From the NCBI RefSeq assembly GCF_012843265.1, contig NZ_JABAIT010000002.1, forward strand, positions 62,001 to 126,000: a stretch of DNA of 64,000 nucleotides, in the 5' to 3' direction. The notes below the pieces were generated by a model. The model saw only the letters and a list, made by a program, of their open reading frames with translations. It was not told where the DNA came from and searched no databases. The stretch's first letter is position 1. The number at the start of each line of letters is the position of its first letter. Shown in pieces: positions 8,047 through 16,419 of this stretch. The stretch is from Bacillus sp. DNRA2 (GTDB lineage: Bacteria > Bacillota > Bacilli > Bacillales > Cytobacillaceae). A program made the position numbers and the translations under genes.

Positions 8047-9166
8047 TGTCAACCCCTCCCTGTTTGTGTAAAACTAACCCGTTTTGTCCGTTGCTAGAAA
8101 CATGTATACCTGCCTGACCAAAGTGAACTGGCGTTCCAAACGCGGCTAAGCGATTCGTAACCCGGCGACATTCTGAACAAAGATCGGACATATGCAAATC
8201 AGTTTGCTCTATTGGTACGGACAAGCTTCGTTTATTAAGTGCAAGCTGGATATCTTCAATCTGTGTTTCCGTTGCATATTCTATCCCACAGCGTGAGCAT
8301 TTTTTCTGATTCTCTAAAGCGTGATACGCAGGAATGACAATCGCCAGAAACCGTAACGGAATATGCCAAAACTTGCCGAATGGAAAATAAAGCAAAAAAA
8401 TAATCACAGCCATTTGATGACTAAGTGAAATCCCTGTATAAAAACGTCCTTCCATCACATAAGTCGAAAACGTTAACAAAGAACCTGTTACAGAGATGAC
8501 AATCAATAAAATTAATGGAAAGAAATCATATTCTTTCGCTTGTTCAACAAGCTTCTTTTCTTCAAAATACCTTCTGTACATCGCCATTCCACTGCCGATT
8601 ATCACGGCAATCCCTGTCCAGTTTAACCCATGGTAAATCAGGAATGCTAGTATCGAATCGACAGGCATTCTAAAAGTCGGAATTCCAAATACAACCACTT
8701 GGTAGGTTCTCACATCAACTAATTCAAAATGAAGCCAACTAAACACGAGTGAGAAAGTAATCGCAAACGAAAGCAACACTCCCCAAGAAATCAACATATG
8801 CTGTAACCAGCGGTACGTGGAACGCTTTGAAATAAACTTTTGTGCCCCAATATTTTTTCCTAAGGCACCAAACATGAACTTCCAGCCCGCCTTTTTCGAA
8901 AACATCCGTCTGCCCTGCTGCCATAACCGTCTTGTAGGTGGTCGCAGCGTCCAAGCAGTAATTCTCACGGTTAATAAAAGAAAGCTAAGAATGGATGCCC
9001 ATAAATAACCGTAAAGTGCCATATCCAAATGACTGAACGCTTCTGACCCGATATAAATAGATAAAAACAATACAACAGCGACAATAAATGCATTCCTAGC
9101 AGCCTTTTTGGCAAACATCCCATTTGAGATTGTAAATGCTTGATAATTTCTTGGATTACCGTTCAT
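8024..9166 (-). CDS. NarI/HdrE-like membrane subunit with zinc-ribbon-like tail
   Basis: A 380-residue membrane protein with about six helices in the first 300 residues and conserved-looking histidines within or near helices (LQHMLISWG, YHGLNWTG, SLSHQMAV, FWHIPLRF), as expected for a b-haem quinol-oxidising subunit. The soluble C-terminus has CSRCG and CSECRR pairs, suggesting a zinc ribbon or metal site. The start is ATG 9166 with GGGGGA a few bases upstream. It is the first gene of the redox operon and overlaps the molybdoenzyme gene. It would anchor the complex and exchange electrons with menaquinone. Confidence 0.75.
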   Translation of the reverse strand: MNGNPRNYQAFTISNGMFAKKAARNAFIVAVVLFLSIYIGSEAFSHLDMALYGYLWASILSFLLLTVRITAWTLRPPTRRLWQQGRRMFSKKAGWKFMFGALGKNIGAQKFISKRSTYRWLQHMLISWGVLLSFAITFSLVFSWLHFELVDVRTYQVVVFGIPTFRMPVDSILAFLIYHGLNWTGIAVIIGSGMAMYRRYFEEKKLVEQAKEYDFFPLILLIVISVTGSLLTFSTYVMEGRFYTGISLSHQMAVIIFLLYFPFGKFWHIPLRFLAIVIPAYHALENQKKCSRCGIEYATETQIEDIQLALNKRSLSVPIEQTDLHMSDLCSECRRVTNRLAAFGTPVHFGQAGIHVSSNGQNGLVLHKQGGVDNGSSTKR

Positions 9167-9251
9167 GCCTATCCCCCATGTCAAATTCTTGCTAATCGGT
9201 ATTATTCTACCAAGAAAAAACAATATTATTCTTTGCTAAAATTACATACCA

Positions 9252-9330
9252 AAAAAGGCCTGAAGCCAGTTCGTCGATAACAGCTAGCTTTTACTAGCAA
9301 CAATCGGTGAACTGGTCATCAGACCTTTAA
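9252..9330 (-). terminator. Long imperfect hairpin with T-run, terminator of the 9556 gene
   Basis: Roughly 26-base arms (AAAGGCCTGA.. CCAGTTC.. / GAACTGG..TCAGACCTTT) fold with a few mismatches, and on the minus strand the stem is followed by TTTTTT. It lies after a dispersed repeat downstream of the radical SAM gene and upstream of the redox operon, so it should isolate the two. Confidence 0.6.
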
Positions 9331-9365
9331 TATAACTTTAAAAATTGGCTCTGTTAAATTTGATT

Positions 9366-9494
9366 GTTGATTTCCGTTCCAGGCGCTTCGCTTTCCGCGG
9401 GGCGGGCAGTGAGCCTCCTCGGCGCAAGCGCCTGCGGGGTCTCACCTGTCCCGCTACTCCCGCAGGAGTCTTCGCGCCTTCCACTCCAATCAAC
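9366..9494 (+). repeat. Dispersed ~130-bp palindromic repeat, copy 2
   Basis: Bounded by GTTGATTTCC and CCAATCAAC. In this copy an additional perfect 12-bp inverted repeat, GGCTCTGTTAAA (9347-9358) and TTTAACAGAGCC (9521-9532), lies outside the element, extending the palindrome to about 186 bp. Confidence 0.92.
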
Positions 9495-9555
9495 AAAAGT
9501 GTTAAAAATCAACCTTGATCTTTAACAGAGCCTAAAAATTAAAAACGGTTATTGG

Positions 9556-11340
9556 TTATTTAATTGTAACTTTATACCGATCAACTTTACCAAACTGGCA
9601 TTTCACATTTCTCACCATTTCATCAAGTAGTAGCTCCATTCCGATCACTGTTAACGAAGCAAAATTGGCATAAAGCTTTTTCGTTTCCCACTTCAATTCA
9701 TTCTTACCGCAAATACTGTGACGGTTTACCTCTAACACCTCACGTTTAATTTCAGCAAGACCTGCCTCACGTTCGGCAGCTGGTAGTGCCAGAATATTAT
9801 CAATTCGATCAATGAATTCTAGCGATTTCGTAATTTTTGTTTCAATATCATCATATGCCGCTTGATCAATCAATCCATATTTTAGTTTAAATTGGTTTAA
9901 AAGCAACGCAGAATCGTAGGTTCCTTTAACAATTTCTTCACGACTCATTTGCTCGGTTTCATAACTTAGCATATATTTCCATGATGGTTGAGCCATGGCC
10001 TTCCGGAACTCTTCAAGCTTGGTATAGAACTTTTTATAGCCATACTTCTCAGGGTTTTCAAAGGCCGGGCTACCAGGATCAAGGAACGGTGACAGTGGTG
10101 CTACGAAATAAGCCAACCGCGGATCCTCATTACACACCTTGTGAACCTCTTCACAAAACGCAATGTTATTTAAAGCACTTTGATATGTTTGTCCAGGAAT
10201 ACCAACCATGAAGAATAAGTCGATTTTGGCACAGCCGTAGTTCAAAGCGTGCTGAAGTGTCTCTATGATTTTTTTGTTAGAACAAGGAAGCTTACCGTTT
10301 AGACGGCGCAAATCCTCATCTGATGTTTCAAGTGTTAGTTCAATACTATATTTCGGAATCGCGTCTTGAAGTTTTTTAAAGAATTTTTCATCGGCGAATT
10401 GAAATAGCTCAAACACAATTTCATTTTTCAATTCCATTTTCTTTAGGCCAGTCAGGAATTCTTCAACGTAATCAGGCCCACCTTGCCTTATGTCATTTAA
10501 TAAGAAGATTGGCGCACGACTGAAACGCTGGATAAACGCTATGTCATTTAACATTTTTTGTGGCGACTTCATCACAATTCGCTTGCGATTGCAGTTTAGA
10601 TCATAGGCGGTTCTTGAGCCACCGCAAATTAAGCAATTATATGTACAACCCTTTGATGTAAGCAAGGCGGTGTTTGGATATTGGAGCCACCCTTTATACG
10701 GTAATGGGTCAAGTAAATTTCGATACTTAAATACCGAACGTATGACATATCGATAACCAGGATGCTCAAATTCATCTAAATCATCCGGCACGTATGTGAT
10801 TGGATTAAAATGATACTCACCATCTTTTTTCCATGTCAGGTTTGGAATTGAAGCAAACTCCTTTTGTCCGTTCTCAAGACGATTTAAGAGCATTAACAAT
10901 GGTTTTTCGGTCGTATCACCACGCATGACAAAATCAATATAAGGATATTCAATCAGTTCCTTATGAAAATAAGTCGATGACAGACCACCAAAAATCACGG
11001 GCACATTGGGGTGGAGCTTTTTGACTACCTTTGCCAATTCAACACTTCCATGTGCATGTGGCAACCAATGCAAGTCAATTCCAAATGCCTTCGTTTTAAT
11101 CTTTCCAAGCTTTTTTTCGACGTCAAAATTGGGATCTAATAGCATTCGATTTGCTATATTGATAATTTTCACCTTTAGGCCATATCGTTCTAGATAGTCT
11201 CCAATACTTGTTAAGCCAATTGGGTACATTTCAAAAACCGGCGATGAAGGGACGACGTCACTGATGGGACCGGTAAAAATCATTTCCTTCCGAAAATCGT
11301 AGACTGTCGGTGGATGCAACAGCACCAGGTCGTAAATCAT
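9556..11340 (-). CDS. B12-binding-domain radical SAM protein
   Basis: A 594-residue protein with an N-terminal cobalamin-binding Rossmann-type domain (LVLLHPP, GLTSIGDYLE, FGGLSSTYFHKEL at ~115) followed by a radical SAM barrel whose cluster motif is SKGCTYNCLIC (CxxxCxxC). The C-terminal ~200 residues are helical and of unknown role. It resembles the B12-binding radical SAM group that I recall as the Ta0216 family; members may do methylations or ring rearrangements but the substrate is unknown. It stands alone between terminators, with weak GAGGGTGATCC-type ribosome binding just before the ATG at 11340. Confidence 0.82.
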   Translation of the reverse strand: MIYDLVLLHPPTVYDFRKEMIFTGPISDVVPSSPVFEMYPIGLTSIGDYLERYGLKVKIINIANRMLLDPNFDVEKKLGKIKTKAFGIDLHWLPHAHGSVELAKVVKKLHPNVPVIFGGLSSTYFHKELIEYPYIDFVMRGDTTEKPLLMLLNRLENGQKEFASIPNLTWKKDGEYHFNPITYVPDDLDEFEHPGYRYVIRSVFKYRNLLDPLPYKGWLQYPNTALLTSKGCTYNCLICGGSRTAYDLNCNRKRIVMKSPQKMLNDIAFIQRFSRAPIFLLNDIRQGGPDYVEEFLTGLKKMELKNEIVFELFQFADEKFFKKLQDAIPKYSIELTLETSDEDLRRLNGKLPCSNKKIIETLQHALNYGCAKIDLFFMVGIPGQTYQSALNNIAFCEEVHKVCNEDPRLAYFVAPLSPFLDPGSPAFENPEKYGYKKFYTKLEEFRKAMAQPSWKYMLSYETEQMSREEIVKGTYDSALLLNQFKLKYGLIDQAAYDDIETKITKSLEFIDRIDNILALPAAEREAGLAEIKREVLEVNRHSICGKNELKWETKKLYANFASLTVIGMELLLDEMVRNVKCQFGKVDRYKVTIK

Positions 11341-11500
11341 TGGATCACCCTCTATATAATATAGTAGGAAAATAATATTTCCTTAAATTTACTATAACCT
11401 ATCTTTGTTAGAAATGGTCGTGAACATTCGTTGAATTAACTTACAATTCTAACAACTTATTTATGTTTAATAACCATAATATGTGATTATCTTCACAAAC
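11341..11500. other. AT-rich promoter region, no gene seen
   Basis: This stretch upstream of the radical SAM gene is AT-rich and presumably holds its promoter, but no convincing -35/-10 pair could be chosen. No ORF with a ribosome binding site was found. Confidence 0.4.
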
Positions 11501-11551
11501 TAAAAACAGGATAGCTTTTCACCAAATATGGCTTTGGTAAAAGCTATCCTG
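11501..11551 (-). terminator. Strong intrinsic terminator of the acyl-CoA ligase gene
   Basis: ACAGGATAGCTTTT..CCAAA pairs with TTTGG..AAAAGCTATCCTGT, over 18 base pairs, followed on the minus strand by TTTTTA. It lies beyond the stop at 11764, with a dispersed repeat between. Confidence 0.8.
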
Positions 11552-11590
11552 TCCAGGAGTATTTGATTAAAGGTTATTTTAAACATAATT

Positions 11591-11720
11591 GTTGATTTCC
11601 GCTCCAGGCACTTCGCTTTCCGCGGGGCTAGTTGGGAGCCTCCTCGGCGCATTCGCGCCTGTGGGGTCTCCCATACCAGCTACTCCCGCAGGAGTCTTCG
11701 TGCCTTCCGCTCCAATCAAC
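11591..11720 (+). repeat. Dispersed ~130-bp palindromic repeat, copy 3
   Basis: Bounded by GTTGATTTCCG and CTCCAATCAAC. The middle differs slightly (GGGGCTAGTTGGGAGCC against GGCGGGCGGTGAGCC), with the matching change in the other arm (GGTCTCCCATACCAGCTACTCC), so the base pairing is preserved. Confidence 0.92.
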
Positions 11721-11763
11721 TTGGGTAAAATCAATATTATACATTTAAACAGACTATCAAAAA

Positions 11764-13350
11764 TTATCCTAAATCTACTGCAATTACATTTCTTAATTGA
11801 TTTTGTAAAAACATTTTTCTAATTTTCCCACTGGCTGTCATTGGAAATTCTTTCATAATAATGAGCTTATCAGGCACTTTATAGTCGGCAACTCGGGGTT
11901 TAACATAATCAATTAAACTTTTAGCATCAACGATATAGTTTGGTTTTAGTTTTACACACGCGCAGGAAATTTCACCAATCGCAGTATCGGGTAAACCTAC
12001 AATTACTACTTCTAAAACGGCAGGATTCGAATACAGAATTTCTTCAATCTCACGTGGATAAATAATAAAACCCCCTTTATAAATGACTTCAACTTTTCTG
12101 CCAACAACGCGTAGGTTGCCTTGATGATCAATGGTACCAAGGTCTCCCGTCGCAAACCAACCATCTTCCCCGAGTACCTGCCTTGTATCCTCCAGCATCT
12201 CATAATACCCCTTCATGACTCCAAAGCCGCGACAATTGATTTCGCCCACTTCCCCAGGTAAGGCTTCATCACCGCTACTATTCAAAATCGAAATTTCTGC
12301 TCCTGGTAACGGCTTGCCCACGGTCTCTGCTCGGGTAATATCATCATCGGTAAAAGAGGTCATCGTCAGAATTTGCGAAGTTTCACTCATGCCATATGCC
12401 ACGACAATCTCACAGCCCATCTGTGACCGGATTTGTTTTACCACTTCAACCGGACAAGCTGCACCAGTGATAATTCCCGTCCGTAAGGAAGCTAAATCAT
12501 AATTTGGAAATTCGTAAAGACTTAATTCCGAAATAAACATGGTAGGATAACCGTTTTTAATCGTAACCTGTTCTGATTCCATCAGCTCTAACGCAGCCTT
12601 TGGTTTATATTCCTCCATTAGCACCATTCTAGCCCCAATAGCGATCGTACTAAGAATGGTTGGAACAATGCCAAATACATGAAAGGCTGGGACTGCAACT
12701 AGAAAGACGTCGTTTGCAGTACAACTTAATTTGATTGCTGAATTTTGGGCTGTATGAACGACATTCGAATGGGTGAGCATAACTCCGTTTAATGTACCAG
12801 TTGAATGTTGTGTATATAAAATTACAAATATATCTTCGTCTGGTTCAATTGAAGCCTTAGGGAACTCATTGATAGCAGTTTTCGATTGAATTAACTCATG
12901 GTAGCAATGCCAGCCACTTATCTCACAACGCACCGTGATAAAAAGCTCAAGTGTTGGCGCATCCTTCCAAGCAAGCATCAGCCTTTTCGATAAATCTACC
13001 CCATTAAATTCACCTGTGAAAAACAAAGCCTTTGCACCGGAATGTTTGACAATATGACTTATTTCTTCTTTGCTAAGCCCATGGTAGAATGGGACTACAA
13101 TTGCCCCTAGGTGGGCAATCGCCATATAAATGACAATATATTCATTCCAATTTGGTAAACATACCGCAACTCGGTCTCCTTTTTGGATGCCGAGGTCAGT
13201 TAACGCTGCCGCCAGTGATTGTGATTGTTCCCACAGCTCCCGATACGACAACCGTGTGTTTCCATCATAGGAAGCTTCATGCTCCGGACAGTTGATGTAA
13301 ACGCTTTTAAGTAATTCCGTAACATTTTGCTCCCTGCTTATGTCATGCAA
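11764..13350 (-). CDS. Divergent acyl-CoA synthetase / AMP-binding ligase
   Basis: A 528-residue ANL-superfamily enzyme. Canonical pieces include YGMSE (A5), ATGDLG and RVVGRKVEVIYKGGFIIYPREIE (A7-A8 hinge), and TASGKIRK with the catalytic lysine near the C-terminus. The P-loop (A3), however, reads TQHSTGTLNGVMLTH where the family has TSGTTGxPKGV, so the Ser-Gly and Pro-Lys positions are changed. It may still adenylate, since this lysine is not the essential catalytic one, but substrate or rate may differ. TTG 13350 is the start, with GGAGG ten bases upstream. Single gene with its own terminator; substrate unknown. Confidence 0.82.
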   Translation of the reverse strand: MHDISREQNVTELLKSVYINCPEHEASYDGNTRLSYRELWEQSQSLAAALTDLGIQKGDRVAVCLPNWNEYIVIYMAIAHLGAIVVPFYHGLSKEEISHIVKHSGAKALFFTGEFNGVDLSKRLMLAWKDAPTLELFITVRCEISGWHCYHELIQSKTAINEFPKASIEPDEDIFVILYTQHSTGTLNGVMLTHSNVVHTAQNSAIKLSCTANDVFLVAVPAFHVFGIVPTILSTIAIGARMVLMEEYKPKAALELMESEQVTIKNGYPTMFISELSLYEFPNYDLASLRTGIITGAACPVEVVKQIRSQMGCEIVVAYGMSETSQILTMTSFTDDDITRAETVGKPLPGAEISILNSSGDEALPGEVGEINCRGFGVMKGYYEMLEDTRQVLGEDGWFATGDLGTIDHQGNLRVVGRKVEVIYKGGFIIYPREIEEILYSNPAVLEVVIVGLPDTAIGEISCACVKLKPNYIVDAKSLIDYVKPRVADYKVPDKLIIMKEFPMTASGKIRKMFLQNQLRNVIAVDLG

Positions 13351-13431
13351 TGTACTCCCACCTCCAACCTAATCGAAAATAATGATTCATATGTGATGCG
13401 GTTTTAAAGCAATCCTCTTGTTGATTTTTTA

Positions 13432-13449
13432 AATGTAATGGCTTACATT
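13432..13449. promoter_or_regulatory. Palindromic operator candidate
   Basis: AATGTAA-TGGC-TTACATT is a perfect 7-bp inverted repeat lying in the divergent gap between the acyl-CoA ligase and the membrane protein gene. The regulator is not identifiable from the site. Confidence 0.35.
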
Positions 13450-13620
13450 AATTTGCGAAAAAACAAGGTGTTGTTTTAATATTTTGAATATTCGTAATTT
13501 ATTATACTACTTCCATGAAATTTTTTACACTTTTTTTATTGTTTTTCTTCACTGATTTTCCCTAATAATACTTTCCAGACATTGGAAAAATTTAGTATAC
13601 TGTGATGTGAGGTGATATAT

Positions 13621-14688
13621 ATGAATGACTCCATCAAAAGACCGAAATTCATCCTATATTTCGGATTATTAGCCTTAATCCTTTTAAGTAACTTCTTCTT
13701 ATATCGTATGCCATTTATGCAACCACTTCCAAATGGAGCAGTTCTTGGCTCAATTTTTGATTTCATGTTTATGATTCCGTTATTAACATATCTATTTATC
13801 ATCAGAAAACGCTTCTCGTTAAAATATATCGGACTTGTCATTTTGGCTGGCTATGGAGCTGCCTCTTTCATTATTCCAAATCAACATCTGCAACAATATC
13901 CTTTTATCCATTATATCGTCGCTATTTCGGAAGGTTCATTCGTCATATTAGAGCTTTATATTTTCTATAAAGTCCTAACTAAACTGCCTGCGTTGATTCG
14001 TGAGTATCGCAACATTCGGCTACAAAATTCATTTTTTCAATACAATCTGAGAATGGCGATTGACCGGCACCTTATCAATTTGCCTATGTTCCATGTGTTT
14101 CTCTCGGAACTTTCCATTTTTTATTATTCTTTATTTTCTTGGCGTACCAAGGTTACTGCCGTTAGCGGGCATAACTTTACCTATCATAAAAAAACGAGCA
14201 CCATTGCCGTATATATACTGCTAATCCATGCAACCGTATTAGAATCAGTCGGCTTCCATTATTTATTACACTCTTGGAATGTTATCGCCGCTTATGTCCT
14301 ATTATTTATAAATGTGTACGGTGTTCTTTATTTTCTTGGTGAAATTCAAGCGACAAGGTTGACACCTTTTTATTTGACTGATCACTCCCTTTATCTTCAG
14401 GTCGGGCTATCAAAATCGATTGAGGTACCACTTGATAAAATCAAATGTATTAAGCAATACGATGGTCCGGAAAAAATTAGTCGAAAAGATGCAAAGAACA
14501 TTTTTGATGCCCGTCCTGCTGACTTTATGATGGAAAAACCGATGTTTGAGATCCAATTATTTCAACCAAGAATGGTCCGCTTAATGTACGGTTTAAAAAG
14601 CAGTGCAGATCGAATCATTTTGAATGTAGATGAGCCTAATCTATTTTTAAAAGAACTAAATAAAGCAATTAAAAAAAAGGAAGGTTAG
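13621..14688 (+). CDS. Polytopic membrane protein with soluble C-terminal domain
   Basis: A 355-residue protein with about seven to eight hydrophobic helices through residue ~245, then a soluble beta-rich tail (LTDHSLYLQVGLSKSIEVPLDKIKCIKQY) that could be a PH-like domain. GAGGTG precedes the ATG at 13621 with six-base spacing; a TATACT at 13596-13601 is a plausible -10. Similar Bacillus proteins are often labelled beta-carotene monooxygenase without support. Function unknown. Convergent with the DUF3231 gene, with a hairpin array in the gap. Confidence 0.72.
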   Translation: MNDSIKRPKFILYFGLLALILLSNFFLYRMPFMQPLPNGAVLGSIFDFMFMIPLLTYLFIIRKRFSLKYIGLVILAGYGAASFIIPNQHLQQYPFIHYIVAISEGSFVILELYIFYKVLTKLPALIREYRNIRLQNSFFQYNLRMAIDRHLINLPMFHVFLSELSIFYYSLFSWRTKVTAVSGHNFTYHKKTSTIAVYILLIHATVLESVGFHYLLHSWNVIAAYVLLFINVYGVLYFLGEIQATRLTPFYLTDHSLYLQVGLSKSIEVPLDKIKCIKQYDGPEKISRKDAKNIFDARPADFMMEKPMFEIQLFQPRMVRLMYGLKSSADRIILNVDEPNLFLKELNKAIKKKEG

Positions 14689-14699
14689 TCTTTCCTCAG

Positions 14700-14740
14700 A
14701 TTGTTGAGAAAAGGTAATTTTCTCGACAACTTTCATTTTT
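14700..14740 (+). terminator. Hairpin after the membrane protein gene
   Basis: GTTGAGAAAA and TTTTCTCgACAAC form a stem with a one-base bulge, followed by TTTCATTTTT. A second, decayed hairpin lies just before it at 14678-14696 (see the direct repeat finding). Confidence 0.55.
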
Positions 14741-14771
14741 ATTAGTGCTTTGATACACCTATTTCTTTTTT

Positions 14772-15196
14772 ACTGACCAAAACCCATAGATGTAATCGCT
14801 AAAATGGTCACAGATTTACCTCTTGTGACCAAAACTCATCGTTAAAATCGCTAAAATGGTCACAGACTAAGCTCCTGTGACCAAAACCCATCGTTAAAAT
14901 CGCTAAAATGGTCACAGACTAAGCTCCTGTGACCAAAACCCATCGTTAAAACCACTAAAATGGTCACAGACTAGGCTCCTGTGACCAAAGCTTATCCTTA
15001 AAATCGCTAAAATGGTCACAGACTAAGCTTCTGTGACCAAAACCCATCGTTAAAATCGCTAAAATGGTCACAGACTAAGCTTCTGTGACCAAAACCCATC
15101 GTTAATATCACAAAAATGGTCACAGACTAAGCTCCTGTGACCAAAACCCACCGTTAAAATCACAAAAATGGTCACAGACTAAGCTCCTGTGACCAA
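14772..15196. repeat. Tandem array of eight 27-nt hairpins, exact 52-bp period
   Basis: TGGTCACAG-nine-base loop-CTGTGACCA hairpins start at 14805, 14857, 14909, 14961, 15013, 15065, 15117 and 15169, always 52 bases apart, separated by a conserved 25-base spacer of the type AAACCCATCGTTAAAATCGC. A degenerate half unit precedes the first. Variation is mostly in the loop and spacer, not in the stem. The array occupies a convergent intergenic gap. A relative with the same period is at 17283-17489. Confidence 0.97.
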
Positions 15197-15311
15197 ACCT
15201 ACTTAAGTAATCGCTAAATATATAGCTCTAATGACCTTGATCGGTGCTTTTTTTGCGAAGCTAATTGGAAAGGGACATCTCAAAGCCGCGAACAGCTTTC
15301 TCGACAGCCGG

Positions 15312-15337
15312 AGGAAGGTTAGTCCTTCCTTTTTTTC
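15312..15337 (+). terminator. Terminator-like hairpin at the far end of the array
   Basis: GGAAGG-TTAGT-CCTTCC followed by seven T residues. The sequence AGGAAGGTTAGTCYTTCCT also occurs at 14678-14696 around the stop codon of the upstream gene, so the array lies between two copies of one terminator-like sequence. Confidence 0.6.
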
Positions 15338-16350
15338 ATCTATCTAGATTCGATTTCGCTAATTCGTCTCGATCAAATGCAATGGGTGGCTGTTCCATCC
15401 ATTTGTTACTTATCAAAATATTGGACCCATCCTCAGAATAAAGCTGAATCTCTAACATTAATCTGTTATACATAACCCCAATATCCACCCTCGGACTTTG
15501 AGCAATACCTGTTCCATAATATCCGATACTTAACCCAATTAATGAGTTTGTAAAAAACATGATTAATTTATCAGAAAAGGTATAATCAGTGCTATCGGTG
15601 ATTTCTGTTGCCCAAGTTGCGGGAACTGAGAGATAGCTATCTTCGAATTTTTCCCCAAATAATTTTATGTGTTTTATAGTAATTTCTATTCCTTTTATTA
15701 AGAATTGTTTCACTTCTTTATCCTGAGCAACCTGACAAAATCCCGCTAAAGTCGCTGCTCCTAACGCATTTCTCTGTATGTTAGAAAATAAGTTTGCAAT
15801 TTCAGAAGCAATTAGTGGTCTTTTTTCTCCGATAATATCCCATACAAACCCCTGCTTCTTCACATACGCTCTTTGTGAATTCGGTAAATACGGTGGCCGA
15901 AAATACAGACCTTTTGATAAGAGCAAGTCTTTTGACTTTTTAAAAAGCTGCATCGTCTCCGAAATACATTCCATGTAATAATCTGTTATGTCCGCTCTAG
16001 TGGACCCTGATAAACTTCCTGAATATGTAGTCAGTCCAATCATAGACATCTGATGAATAAAATTTAATACATAGTTGTCAGAATATAATCTAGGCGCTGT
16101 TAAATCAACATCATCCTTAATATTAAAGCCATGAGGAATGGCACATTTTTCTTCGGTAAAAATGGACGATAGGTTTTCTAGATGCTTTTTTGAAAGTTCT
16201 AGCGCAAATTCAATGATAGGCTTAATTTCTTCGTCTTCTGCTTTTTCGCTAAAATATGAAAGGATGCAGGCACTTCCACTATCATTCATATACTGTGCCC
16301 AAAGTTGAGCAATTTCTTAAGACGTCAATCTTATTTGCTTTTCTTTCCAT
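15336..16350 (-). pseudogene. DUF3231 protein gene, probable 5' frameshift
   Basis: The open frame 16289-15336 encodes 317 residues similar in layout to the gene at 60200-61201 (two four-helix-like halves, each with a ferritin-like feel; LAGFCQVAQDKEVKQFLIKG matches ITGFAQVANESEVKKYFIKG). Its ATG at 16289 has no ribosome binding site and lacks the family N-terminus. Upstream in the same frame is EIAQLWAQY, blocked by a TAA, while another frame starting at ATG 16350 (with AGGTG upstream) reads MERKANKIDVL. One added base near 16318 would join them. So this is a frameshifted gene or a sequencing indel. DUF3231 function is unknown; family members are common in spore-formers. Confidence 0.65.
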
Positions 16351-16366
16351 GGAAACAAGCACCTAA

Positions 16367-16394
16367 TTATCATTTTTATTTTCATTGTTATAAT
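16367..16394 (+). promoter_or_regulatory. Promoter of the SGNH hydrolase gene
   Basis: TTATCA (16367-16372), 16 bases, TATAAT (16389-16394). The -10 matches consensus; the -35 matches four of six. It also lies just upstream of the divergent DUF3231 gene. Confidence 0.45.
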
Positions 16395-16419
16395 GTTGTT
16401 TTGGAGAGGAGGCAAACTA

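Noticed and set aside
14772-15196. CRISPR array
   Set aside because: The repeats look regular, but the 25-base spacers are nearly identical to each other, no cas genes are present, and each unit is a hairpin within a 52-bp tandem repeat.
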